NCBI GenBank assembly: GCA_019654715.1
Contig: BPEH01000002.1
Coordinates: 29,176-93,175, forward strand
Direction of reading: 5' to 3'
Source of the DNA: Fidelibacterota bacterium
Lineage (GTDB): Bacteria > Fidelibacterota > Marinisomatia > Marinisomatales > Marinisomataceae
DNA length: 64,000 nt
A model generated the notes under the pieces. It was given only the letters and a program-made list of their open reading frames with translations, ran no database searches and was not told the origin of the DNA. Positions 30,366 to 40,327 of this stretch are shown piece after piece (position 1 is the first letter of the stretch; every line of letters starts with the position of its first letter). The position numbers and the translations under genes were made by a program.

Positions 30366-31353
30366 CTATTCGACGGTTATAGATTTTTTTAAAGTATCAA
30401 TATTATCAATGTTCATAATATCCACATCATGAAGTTTAGCACACCAACAACTTAACCAATCAACATAATTAACTAAATAGAGACACGAAGCGAGATGATT
30501 AGAAGCTATTTCTGATGGAACATCAATATGATGATTAGAAACAACTCTATCTTTTAAAATATTGTTTGTAATGTTCATTCTTTTAACATTTTTATTATAT
30601 CTGATATCAATCCAAACTAAAGAAAATGCATTTTTGTCAATTTCTTTACCCTGCCATCCTACGATTTCATTATGATTCATTTCTGGAAGTGTAATATTAT
30701 AAGATAACATTTTACTATTTTCATTCAACTGCGACTTCAGTCTAAAACCAATAGATGTTTGTGTTCTCTTCTGTGACAATAATTGGAATAGTAGAATATA
30801 TTTTTTTTGCTAAGATATGTGCTGTGCTCTCCTCCAAAGATAATTGATCGGAATAATTCTGAAGAAATCAACATTAATATCTTTAAGAAACTACTATCTA
30901 ATAATCTAATTAGAACTGTTAGGTATAACCTGTTGCAGATCTTGGAGGATATCCCTTTTGGGAGAACATAGTAATCCTTGTTATCATTTTTTAAAGTTTC
31001 TAAAAGTTCTCCTCCTGATGTTATTCCAAAAATATTATTGGTAAGTTTTTTTTGCAGAATGATAATATGATAGAGTTTCTTCTGTGTTTCCAGAATAAGA
31101 TGATACAATGACTAACGTATTCTGATTAATTGCAGTATTTGGAATATAATTTCTTTCTACAACAATATTTACTTGAGGTAAAAGGTCTTTAATAATCAAT
31201 CCAGCAATGGCAGATCCCCCCATCCCTACAATAACAACTTTATCATAATCTGAACCAATACTAAGTGACTTGGTATTATCAATAGTATTAGAAATCTGTT
31301 TTGGAAAGTTTTTTATTTTGTTATAACAAACATTTATGTCGCTTAATTATCAA
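30366..31353 (-). CDS. Bifunctional phosphoglucose/phosphomannose isomerase (frameshifted)
   Basis: A SIS-domain isomerase interconverting glucose-6-P, fructose-6-P and mannose-6-P. The N-terminal SIS domain reads VIVGMGGSAIAGLIIKDL and VIVSSYSGNTEETLSYY, typical of this enzyme and unlike the classical PGI. A second SIS part carries NNIFGITSGGELLE. The C-terminal domain (NITLPEMNHNEIVGWQG) matches the bacterial PGI_C family. Frame changes occur near 31340, 31060, 30960 and 30760. The start is uncertain; the TTG near 31353 is a guess. With the phosphomannomutase two genes upstream it would supply mannose-1-P. Confidence 0.8.
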
Positions 31354-31355
31354 AT

Positions 31356-32278
31356 TTAAAAGTATTTCCCAAAATCTTTTTTAATTCTTTTTGGTAGAGA
31401 ATTTACAACTTCTCTACATTTTTTCTCATAACTACTCAGCAAATCATTTGCTTTATTTAAAACACCACTTTCTTTGAAATAATCTTCCCAAAACTTGTTT
31501 TTTTTCAACAATGTCTATTGATTTTATTTGATTTTGTAATTTTTCCCAATTTTCTTTATCATATTCAAAGCTATGCTTGATAGAACTGTTTTTTTTCTTC
31601 TTTCAATATCAGAACTGGTTCCTTTTCCCATATTTTCTTCTGATGTCAACATTTCTAAGATATCATCCTGCATTTGAAAGATTATTCCTAGATTCTCACC
31701 TAATTCTTTGAGAGACGGTCTATGCTCTAGGTATATTTCACCCATTAATGCTGGAATTTCAAAACATAAAGAAAATAAAGACCCCGTTTTCTTTTTACTC
31801 ATTAACAGATAATCATTTACTGAGGCATTTCTATTCTCAAATTCCATATCATACGCTTGTCCTTCACAAACCTTTCCCAAAATAACTTCATTATATCTAA
31901 CAAGAACTTCTAAAGTATTGGTCTTGATTTTACCAATATAGATAGGCCCTAATGCTCCCAACGCATCTCCAGACAATATTGCATGGGCATTATCCCATTT
32001 TTCTGAATTGTAGTAACATTATGCCTTAGAGTATCTTCATCCATTATATCATCATGGACTAGTGTAAAATTATGTAACAATTCTACCCCCATAGCAGCAT
32101 TTATAGTATCATTAGAATCGTTCTCAAAAAAATCTCCCAAAAATTGCACGATAATCGGTCTTAATCGTTTTCCTTCAGACTGTATAATATGCTTAATAGG
32201 ATCATAGATATAGGATGGATCTTTCAAATCTTGAAGCTTATTCCATTCTTCAAGAAAATGTCCTTTTTTATTCTTCTA
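31356..32278 (-). CDS. Polyprenyl diphosphate synthase (frameshifted)
   Basis: A trans-prenyltransferase that condenses IPP with allylic diphosphates. GKRLRPIIV is the first conserved region. The first aspartate-rich motif lies in LVHDDIMDEDTLRH and the second in IIFQMQDDILEM (DDILE instead of the more common DDxxD). Near the N-terminus is EEWNKLQDLKDPSYIYDP. Frame changes occur near 31965 and 31530, and the extreme N-terminus has no visible start codon, so the 5' boundary is approximate. Chain length of the product cannot be read safely. It lies between phosphomannomutase and PGI/PMI. Confidence 0.8.
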
Positions 32279-32283
32279 TACTT

Positions 32284-33026
32284 TTAATCTTCACTAAGTG
32301 TTTCTAGTATTGTTTTAGTATGTTTATAGCCATCTTCTGCAGAAGGTGTCCCTGCTTGATACACACTACAATTATCTGTTTTATTCATGATATATCCCTA
32401 ATGGATAATCATTACCACCTTCCATTGTTCTATCTCCTATAAAAATATATTGACTGGTAGGAAAATCTTTTTTTCCCTTCGCTTAATACTTGAGATTTAT
32501 TCATTCCTTTTGGTGTAATATCAATTGATATTTGTCCTCCAATAACAGCTTCGATATTTTTCCATTTTGCATTAATTTCTTCTGCGATAGAAGACCTTTC
32601 ACCAACATTATTATCATATTCAAAATAATCTTGTCGTTGTTCCAAAGAACAATCTCTTCCTACTATACTAAAATTGAGCATTGAACCTCTATCTTCAATA
32701 TGGTTCCCTGTTTTAGTAGTATAATTGGTATTTTTTAATTTTTCTTTTAGGAAATTAAGTAGATCTTCTGGTGGTTTAAATTCACGATTATACTTTTGAG
32801 TATCATTGATAAATAACTGATTCCCACCACAAGGAAACACCCCTGCTGCAAGATTCAATATATAATTGGGAAGTTGTTCCTTTATTTTTTCTAGATTACT
32901 ACCACTAACAAGATAAAAAGTGTTCTCTTTAGCCCATTTTGAAAAAAATGCTTCAAAATCTTCCGTTATTGGTCTTCTTGAAGGTGTTAAAGTACCATCT
33001 ACATCAAAAATATAAATCTTTTCCAT
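32284..33026 (-). CDS. Eukaryotic-type phosphomannomutase (HAD superfamily, PMM1/2-like), frameshifted C-terminus
   Basis: Interconverts mannose-6-P and mannose-1-P for GDP-mannose synthesis. It is not the common bacterial alpha-phosphohexomutase. The HAD motif I is FDVDGTLTPSR, followed by LVSGSNLEKIKEQL. RGSMLNFSIVGRDCSLEQR and IGGQISIDITPKGMNK align with human PMM2. After an indel near 32440 the sequence continues GDRTMEGGNDYPLG (HAD motif IV region) and ends YKHTKTILETLSED at 32284. Further indels near 32400 and 32360 are likely. The PMM2-type enzyme is rare in bacteria, which makes this worth noting. Confidence 0.8.
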
Positions 33027-33029
33027 ATT

Positions 33030-34302
33030 TATTTTTTCTCCTCTAATTGTGAAAAATACCTACCAAATTCTTTTTCAACATGGCCTGATAAATAAAGGGC
33101 AGAAATCATTGTTGGAATCGCCATCAAAGCAAACATTGAATCAACAATACGCTAATCTAAAGAAAGACAGCCCAAATTACAAGGAAAAGACATAAAAAAT
33201 TCTATAGTATACCTTTGAACCTGTTCCAAACAAGTAGGATGCACATTTACAACCAAAATAGAATAACCAAACATAGTGAAAAGAAAAAGTTAACTGAAAA
33301 ACGGGATAAAATTCCAATCCCAAAATGATTAGAAAAAGCTTTTTGAGTTAACTCTCCTTAAACTTGTTCCAGCCAAATCATTTGAAAGCAAAATAACAAT
33401 ACCAGTAATAGAACAAACAAGGATTGTATCAATAAAGGGGCCAAGCATTGCACAAACCTGACCGATAGGTTCTTTGTTTTGTGCCCAATAGCCTTTACTT
33501 CTGTTCCCATTCCAGCTTCATTTGAAAATGCGCTCTTTAAAACCTTAACCATAATACGGCAAAAAACCTCCGAAAAAACTTCCTTAAAAGCCCCATTAAA
33601 AATTAGACTAAATATTGATGGAAGGGATCAATTTATAATAAAATAGAAACCCAAAAAAATAAAAATACCAAAAAAGGCCCAATTAGATGCACATCAGCAA
33701 TACGTTTAACCACCAAAAATTACAATGAAACTATTATAGCAAAATAATTCCAATAATAAGTTTAATGATTTTTCCCCCCTTTGATAAATTATTTGAAAAA
33801 TCTCTTTTAATTGATTAACTTGAAGAAGGATAAACATCCAAAAGACCAGCAAACTAAACCAAAAAGATAAAATTTAATTTTTTTCCCATCCTTGTTCTAT
33901 GACATACATAGGCCCCCTGCAATTCATTTGCAGAATCAAAACCTCAAACATAATCCCAAAGAACAGGTAAAAAATTTGTTGCCATACCAACTATGGCCTA
34001 ACCCACATCCAAAATAAGCCCAGGCCCTCCCATTGATATGCAATGCAACCCTGCATATTACCTATACCAACTGTCTTGAAAAGCGGTAGACAAGTTTGGG
34101 AAAATGGCAAATTTTGGGCCTTTTCATCGGGTTCATATTTACCGGAAAGTCCCAAAAAGCATGTTTAAAATATTGAATTGGTTCAGCCTAGAAAAAATAT
34201 CAGATTCTATTAATATGTAAAAAATATATACCCCACCAATAACAAAATTTGAAACAAATTCCAATAATTGAAAATTTGAAAAAAATTGTTAATTAAATCC
34301 AT
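33030..34302 (-). pseudogene. AGCS-family sodium:alanine symporter, heavily disrupted
   Basis: Fragments in all three minus frames are recognisable as the alanine/glycine:cation symporter family. An N-terminal MDLINNFFQIFNYW is followed by a TVGIGNMQG-like stretch (family: GTGNIAG), GLGLFWMWV and GPMYVIEQGW. SAFSNEAGMGTE (family: LFSNEAGMGSAP) and a hydrophobic C-terminal part complete the order. Their order and spacing fit one symporter of about 420-450 residues. More than ten breaks, and odd CCAAAA/GGCC runs, make this the poorest stretch of the window. Whether it is a true pseudogene or sequence error cannot be told from the sequence. Its start is 24 bp from the divergent LptF/G-like gene. 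Confidence 0.6.
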
Positions 34303-34325
34303 CTTTAAAGTAAGTTAAGAATATA

Positions 34326-35412
34326 ATGAAAAAAATTGATTATTATATTTTAAGAGAATTCTCAATAATATTCTTATTTGTATCAATATTTTTTGTTCTT
34401 GTATCGTTTATTGTAGATATTTTGAAAATCTCAATAGGTTTATAGATAACGAGGTAACAAACGATATTCTTATTGATTATTATTTGCATCGCTCCCAGAA
34501 ATGATTAGTGTTACTATTCCTGTAACCTGTCTGGTTGCATCAGTATTTACCTATGGCATGATGGTACAAAGAAAAGAATGGTTAGTCTTTAAATCATCAG
34601 GCTTAGTCTATATAGGCTTGCGCTTCCTATATTATTTGTAGGATTATTTATGAGTATAGGATCATTTTATTTTGAGAATAATATCGTAATAAAAAACAAT
34701 AAAATAAAAAATGAGATAAAAGACAATCATCTTAAAAAAAAACGAAAAAAGCAAAAGATAAATCAATCTATGAAAATGTTTATCTCCAAAAAAATCAGAA
34801 CTACTTAATTGCTGTTGAAGAATACAACGATATTAATCAAACAATAGTAAATCTTAATTTTATTGAACTTAGTGATGGAAAAATGATAAGAAGAATAGAT
34901 TCAAAAAAAAACACTTGGAAACCATTAGAAAAAAATGGAAAATTCGAGATTATTCAATTAGAGAATTTGATAATTCTGGTTCTGAAAAAATGATAGCAAC
35001 CTCTAAACAAGACTCATTATTAAACTTAAATTTCACCCCTGAAGATATTAATCAAACTGGAAACTCGTCTGAAGAAATATCGTACAATCAACTGAAAAAT
35101 CAAATTTTACCTTAAAAAATAATGGGGTAAATACTTAAAATGGGAGGTAGATCTACACTATAAAATTGCATATTCCTTTATAAGCCTTATTATTATCTTT
35201 TGTGGGATCCCTTTATCGGTATTTAGATCCAAACTACATTAGCATTTGGTGGTGGATTAAGTTTAGCAACAATCTTCGCTTACATAGTACTATTGAAGTT
35301 TGGACAATCTCTTGGATATGCTGGATCATTATCTCCTTTCTTAGCTGCATGGTTTTCCAATATAATTTTTATTATCATTGGAACATGGTTAATGCTTAAT
35401 GCAAGAAAATAG
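34326..35412 (+). CDS. LptF/LptG-family LPS export permease (frameshifted)
   Basis: A YjgP/YjgQ-family membrane permease of the LptB2FG transporter, which lifts LPS out of the inner membrane. The N-terminus MKKIDYYILREFSIIFLFVS is typical (KxxDxYIxxEF). ENLNRFID in a shifted frame and ALPEMISVTIPVTCLVASVF (the second helix) follow. A periplasmic part contains ISYNQLKNQI. The C-terminal helices read ALAFGGGLSLATIFAYIVLL and end LMLNARK at 35412. Frame changes occur near 34420, 34590, 34730, 35110 and 35200. I cannot separate LptF from LptG. Confidence 0.78.
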
Positions 35413-35415
35413 GGA

Positions 35416-36373
35416 ATGAACAAATCTAACAACCCTTACGCTACAGCACTTGATGGATTAATATTAAATGATCCTGTATCTGCTTTTTTTTATTTTTGCC
35501 GTGAACGAGAAAAAAATTTGGTTAGCAAGGGAAGGTGGTGATCCATCTCCATGGACAGATGATCCTATTTTCCAACAAGGTCGCTTCTTAAATGTCTTTC
35601 GAGAAGATGATCGTGGTAGCAAAGCTATTCTATCCTTTGCTAAAGACTTAGAAAAAAATTTACGATGTTAATTCATGCTTTATTTTTTGGTCGTTGGTGT
35701 AACAAACAAGAAACATTAGATGAACTATCTTCAGATATATTGCTACAACCAGAAAAGTTACTTAAAACACTAAATTCTTTTGATCATTGGTGAATCTTAC
35801 CGCTTACCCTGTTGAACCAATACATTGGGAAGGAAAAATATTCACGATTTAAAGCAGCAAACATTATTTGGGAATATTAAAGAATCCTAGCTAAAATTAT
35901 TATAGAAGCTGAAGGAGATGTAATCAAAGCTACAATTCGTTAATCTCTTTTTAAAATGCAAAATGATTTTCCTATTTTTATGGCTGTTATTGATTTGGCT
36001 TGGTTTAGGCCAGAATTATCCAACCAACAAGCCATGTTCCAACAGGAAATTTGGGGCGTTGCTTACTAGATCGACTTCAAACACATTTTGGCCTAAATAA
36101 TCATCAAGAAACATGCAAAAAATGATTGCATTGCAAAAAGAATACTGGCCAGAGGCTAAACGAGCATTTCAACCTATTGATATTGAATATCTATCTTGCG
36201 AGTGTAGAAAATATTATAGTTATGTTAATGGAACAAAATTATTTGAGGGAAAAAATGTCTTTAACCTATTTAAAAATAAAAAAATACTTATAGTAATTAT
36301 TATAATAATATTTTTTCTTATTTGGGCTGAACTTGGAGTAGGAATATTTGGAACTAGATTTGCAGGTAATTAA
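35416..36373 (+). CDS. Putative DNA base hypermodification protein (5-hmdU DNA kinase helical-domain family), frameshifted, with odd membrane tail
   Basis: The N-terminal third reads FCREREKIWLAREGGDPSP then WTDDPIFQQGRFLNVFREDD, the hallmark ER..I..RR..G.P.PWT.DPI.....F.NV.R.. of the 5-hmdU DNA kinase helical-domain family (alpha-glutamyl/putrescinyl thymine pyrophosphorylase clade). ALFFGRWCNKQETLDEL, FMAVIDLAWF, HVPTG and YLSCECRKYYSY continue the family pattern in order through shifted frames. Known relatives take part in phage thymine hypermodification; others in bacteria and eukaryotes are uncharacterised. Indels fall near 35490, 35665, 35790, 35850, 35880, 35940 and 36040. The last 30 residues are a membrane helix plus AELGVGIFGTRFAGN, foreign to the family. 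It starts 3 nt after the LptF/G-like stop and converges with greA (4-nt overlap). Confidence 0.62.
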
Positions 36374-36849
36374 TCTGCAGAAATTTTTTCAATTGCAGTA
36401 ATTGTGAATTTTATCTCTTTCCCCTGGATTTCAAGTGTAAAATTTTCATCAATCTTTTTCCCAATCATAGCTTGGGCAAAAGGTGTTTTGTAAGTTACAA
36501 TCAAGGGATAAAGATCTAACTCAGATTCGATAGGACCTAATAAGTAATAGTCTTCGGCCTCATCTTTGCCTTCTTCATGGATTGTAACCTTATTGCCAAA
36601 CCCTACTTCATCAGTTGTAATTTCACTATTCCCGATAATCTTAAATGGCGCATGGGACTGCATCAACTGTATTTTATACACTAGTAAGCTCTGATGCTCT
36701 CTAGCAGCGTGGTATTCCGCATTTTCTTTAAGATCTCCTTGATCAGCTGCCTCTCTAATCCTCACTGAAGTTTCTCGCTTCTCTTTATTAAGAGATTTCA
36801 TTTCCTCTTCCAATACACGGTGTGTATCTCGCAAAATCAAAGTTGCCAT
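36370..36849 (-). CDS. greA: Transcript cleavage factor GreA
   Basis: A 159-residue factor that rescues backtracked RNA polymerase. The N-terminal coiled coil carries the catalytic tip in AADQGDLKENAEYHAA (conserved Asp and Glu). The C-terminal FKBP-like domain ends GKEIKFTITAIEK, and the TPFAQAMIGKK block is typical. The ATG is served by a strong GGAGGA site lying inside the pckA end. It is the last gene of the long minus-strand run beginning at pyrF and overlaps the convergent hypermodification-like gene by 4 nt. Confidence 0.96.
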   Translation of the reverse strand: MATLILRDTHRVLEEEMKSLNKEKRETSVRIREAADQGDLKENAEYHAAREHQSLLVYKIQLMQSHAPFKIIGNSEITTDEVGFGNKVTIHEEGKDEAEDYYLLGPIESELDLYPLIVTYKTPFAQAMIGKKIDENFTLEIQGKEIKFTITAIEKISAD

Positions 36850-36851
36850 AT

Positions 36852-38452
36852 TTATATTCCTCCTGATTGAATTTTTGGACCCGCATTTAAAATATCAGAA
36901 TCTGAGATATCAAACTTTTTAAAATTTTCATTAAATAATTCAGTAAGCATATTACCAGTCTTATAATATTCATCTAGGTTATCCCACCCTCTATCAGGTA
37001 CTAAGAAATCATTATCTAATCCTTCTAAATTCAAAGGAATATCAAGATTAAAAAATTTGTCTCTTGCCGAATCGCTAAAGTTTAACTTGCCATCTGTAAT
37101 TAAATCGATAATATGCTTTGTGAGCTTCAAATCAATTCTCTTGGAACCTGAAATTGCACTTGATCCAGACCAGCCGGTATTAACTAAATATATTGGAGCT
37201 TGATGCTTTGCTAATTTTTCTTGCAATAATTTTGCATACACCAATGGATGTAAAGTTAAAAATGGACCACCATAACATGGTGAGAAAGCTGCTACGGGGT
37301 AACTACCCCTGTCTCAGTTCCTGCCATTTTAGCTGTATACCCACTTATAAAGTGATACATTGCTTGATGTGCATCAAGTCTCGCGACTGGTGGCATAATA
37401 CCATAGGCATCGCAAGTTAAAAATATCACGGCATTAGGATGTGGTCCTGCACTTGGTAAACCTTTTGATCCTAAAGAATTTTCTATAAAATTAATTGGAT
37501 AACAAATTCTGGAATTTTCACTCTTAGAATTATCGTCAAAATCAACTTCCTTTGTTTCTAAATCATACACAACATTTTCTAACAATGATCCATGTCTAAT
37601 AGCATTATAGATTTCTGGTTCTTTTTCTTTATCCAAATTGATTGCTTTTGCATAACAACCTCCTTCAAAATTAAAGATTCCATCATCAGACCAACCATGT
37701 TCATCATCACCAATTAATGGACGGTTTGCGTTAGTACTTAAGGTTGTTTTCCCTGTACCGGATAAACCAAAAAATAATGCTGATTCAGTTAAATCTTTTG
37801 AAACATTTGCAGAACAATGCATAGATAAGACATTCTTAAGCGGCAAATAATAGTGCATAATAGAAAAAATCCCTTTTTTCATTTCACCAGCATATTCTGT
37901 ACCACCTATAATTGCTATTTTTCTTTTCAGGTTGAATACAATAAAATTTTCTGAATTAAGTCCAAATTCTTTCCAATCTTTCTCTTTGACATCAAATGCA
38001 TTAATAATAGTAAAATCAGGTGTAAAATCTTCTAAATCTGATTGTTCTGGTCTAATAAACATATTATTCACGAACAATGATTGCCATGCTTTCTTTGTTA
38101 CCATTCTAACATTGATGCTATTCTTTTTATCGTCCCCTGCAAACCCATCAAAAACATAAAAATCTTTATCTATATTATTGTATGTCTCAATTACTTTACT
38201 ATATAAATGATTAAAATTCTCATCTGAAATTGGCTGATTTATATCTCCCCACCATACATTATTGGATGAAAAATCTTCTTCAACAATAAATTTATCTTTT
38301 GGAATTCTTCCAGAAAATTCTCCAGTATCCACCATCAATGCACCATTATGACCAATAACTCCTTCATTTGATTCCACTGCATTATCGATTAGCATATCAA
38401 CAGAAGCATTTCTAATATAATTAGCATTTTTAATGTTAAGATAACTCAGCAT
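36852..38452 (-). CDS. pckA: ATP-dependent phosphoenolpyruvate carboxykinase (one frameshift)
   Basis: Converts oxaloacetate to PEP, the first step of gluconeogenesis. The kinase loop GLSGTGKTTLSTNANR, the metal site GDDEHGWSDDGIFNFEGGCY, and ITLLCD-like ITLTC block (VIFLTCDAYG) are present. NTGWSGSS sits in the C-domain. The frame breaks near 37290: GTETGVVTP then, after adding one G, VAAFSPCYGGPFLTLHP. Repaired length of about 533 residues is normal. Its last codons contain the greA ribosome site, and its ATG overlaps the xer stop by one base. Confidence 0.95.
36858..36863 (-). promoter_or_regulatory. Shine-Dalgarno site of greA
   Basis: GGAGGA on the minus strand, 8 nt before the greA ATG and overlapping the last codons of pckA. 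It shows that this organism uses a canonical anti-Shine-Dalgarno and ties greA translation to the pckA transcript. Confidence 0.65.
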
Positions 38453-39369
38453 TATTTTTCGCCTCTTGGATGTGATTTCTTAATTGTTTCTTTCAATTCA
38501 CTAACACCAACATGAGTATAAATTTGCGTTGAAGATAGACTTTCATGCCCAAGTAAAGACTTAATAGCATTCAATCCCACACCATTGTTTAATAAATGCG
38601 TCGCAAATGAATGTCTCAAAGCATGAGGGCCATACGTATTCAAAGTTAATTTTTTTAAATTTTTCATTACAATATATTGGATATTATATCTCGATAAGGC
38701 CTTATTATTTTTATGAACGAATAAATTATCATCATATGCTTTTTTTACCAAAGGATATTTTTTGAAGTACGTTAGATATTTTATGATCAAATCTTTAGTG
38801 TAATTATCAAAACTAGCCATTCTTTCCTTATTTCCTTTCCCGACAACCTTTAAAACATTATTGGAAAAATCAATATCTCGTATTCTTATTGAATTGAGTT
38901 CATCAAGTCGTAATCCTGAAGTAAAAAAAAGCATTATTAAAGCTTTATTTCTTGCCTTTATAGAATCATTTTCTTTTGCATCTGAATCAATTTTCTTAAG
39001 AATTTCTTCAATTTGATTTTTTGACAAAAAAGTTGGGATACTTTTCTTGTATTTAGGAGAAGGATATGATTTTATTTCGTTAAAAATTATATCATTAACC
39101 AAATTTTCCATATGCAGAAATTTATAAAATGTTCTAAGCGCTGATAAAATCCTAGCAAATGACCTTGGACCAACCACATCTTGTAAACTTGATTGAAAAT
39201 CAAAGATAATTTCTTTTTTTGCTTTCAAATAATTTAATTTGTTTTCTTCAACAAAATTCTGATATAATTCTATATCTCTTCTGTAAGCACTAATAGTCTG
39301 AATTGAATAACCTCTATCAAGTTCTAAAAATAATAGAAATTCATTTTTACTATTCTCAAATTTTTTCAT
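38452..39369 (-). CDS. Tyrosine recombinase XerC/XerD
   Basis: A 305-residue site-specific recombinase that resolves chromosome dimers at dif. The N-terminal SAM-like core-binding domain precedes the catalytic domain. The catalytic residues are visible: R in TSGLRLDELN, K in VVGKGNKER, HxxR in HALRHSFATHLL, H in LLGHESLSSTQ, and the nucleophile Y in IYTHV. No integrative element, att site or integrase cargo lies nearby, and it is embedded in a housekeeping operon, so a chromosomal Xer role is most likely. XerC and XerD cannot be separated here. Confidence 0.9.
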   Translation of the reverse strand: MKKFENSKNEFLLFLELDRGYSIQTISAYRRDIELYQNFVEENKLNYLKAKKEIIFDFQSSLQDVVGPRSFARILSALRTFYKFLHMENLVNDIIFNEIKSYPSPKYKKSIPTFLSKNQIEEILKKIDSDAKENDSIKARNKALIMLFFTSGLRLDELNSIRIRDIDFSNNVLKVVGKGNKERMASFDNYTKDLIIKYLTYFKKYPLVKKAYDDNLFVHKNNKALSRYNIQYIVMKNLKKLTLNTYGPHALRHSFATHLLNNGVGLNAIKSLLGHESLSSTQIYTHVGVSELKETIKKSHPRGEK

Positions 39370-40324
39370 CTAATATGTCTTGATATATTGTTTGAAAGTT
39401 TTTATCTGGATCAATCTTAAACTGTACTCTTTCATTTGTTGAAGGGTGATTAAACTCAATTGAGTAAGCATGGAGACAGAATCCTTCAATCATAGAGTAA
39501 TAATTGTTCAGTTGTAATTGAATATTCTTAGAATACTCTTTAGATTTTTGAATTCCACCATTATATAAATCATCTCCAAATATTGGGTATCCAAATTCTT
39601 TACAATGTGCTCTAATCTGATGAGTTCTTCCTGTTTTAGGAAAAAATCTTACTGCTGATAAATACCTTCCACCTTTTATTAGCTTAAATCCAGACACTGC
39701 ATTTTTTCCAGTATTTGATACTTCAAATTTTATCGGATTTTTTTTATTACGATTAAGGAAATTATCTATGACTCCTTCATTCTTATTCCATAAACCCCAT
39801 GTAATAGCTATATATTCTTTTTGTATTGTTCTATTTTGGAATTGTTCAGCAATTTTCCAATGTGAGTATTCACTGAATGGTATAATCATCACTCCAGTAG
39901 TATCTTTATCTAATCTATGGACAATTCCTGGTCGTAAAGGATCAACAGAACTTTCAAAATCTTGTTCAAATGTATCTAGAACAATATTGACAAGAGTTTT
40001 ATTATAATTTCCTTTAGCAGGGTGAACAATAATACCACGTGGTTTATTAACAATTGCAAAATCTTTATCTTTATACAAAACATCTAATGGATATTTCCAT
40101 TTTTCTAATAGCGTTTCTTCTAAATTTTTTTTATTAGTTAAATCAATTTCTATGATATCTCCATAATTAAGAGATGCATTCTTCTTAATCCATTCACCAT
40201 TGATTTTAATTGATTGATTAGAAATCATTTTTTGAATATTAGTGCGAGAAAACTTTATTAATCTTTGAGATAAAAAAAGATCTACTCTAGTAAGCTCATC
40301 TGAAGAAGAAACCGCTATTTTCAT
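39356..40324 (-). CDS. rluD: Pseudouridine synthase RluD/RluA family
   Basis: A 322-residue pseudouridine synthase, probably acting on 23S rRNA helix 69. It has an N-terminal S4 domain (about 10-70). The catalytic domain carries the active-site aspartate in GIVHRLDKDTTGVMI. KTGRTHQIRAHCKEFGYPI and the C-terminal CLHAYSIEFNHP complete the family pattern. It overlaps xer by 14 nt and follows lspA by 3 nt; the lspA-rluD pair is common in bacteria. RluA/C/D subtypes are not fully separable, but S4 plus length favour RluD. Confidence 0.87.
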   Translation of the reverse strand: MKIAVSSSDELTRVDLFLSQRLIKFSRTNIQKMISNQSIKINGEWIKKNASLNYGDIIEIDLTNKKNLEETLLEKWKYPLDVLYKDKDFAIVNKPRGIIVHPAKGNYNKTLVNIVLDTFEQDFESSVDPLRPGIVHRLDKDTTGVMIIPFSEYSHWKIAEQFQNRTIQKEYIAITWGLWNKNEGVIDNFLNRNKKNPIKFEVSNTGKNAVSGFKLIKGGRYLSAVRFFPKTGRTHQIRAHCKEFGYPIFGDDLYNGGIQKSKEYSKNIQLQLNNYYSMIEGFCLHAYSIEFNHPSTNERVQFKIDPDKNFQTIYQDILDEKI

Positions 40325-40327
40325 AAA

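Noticed and set aside
38452..39369. Integrase of a mobile element
   Set aside because: The tyrosine recombinase is embedded in overlapping housekeeping genes (rluD, pckA) with no att repeats, cargo or phage genes; a chromosomal Xer protein fits.
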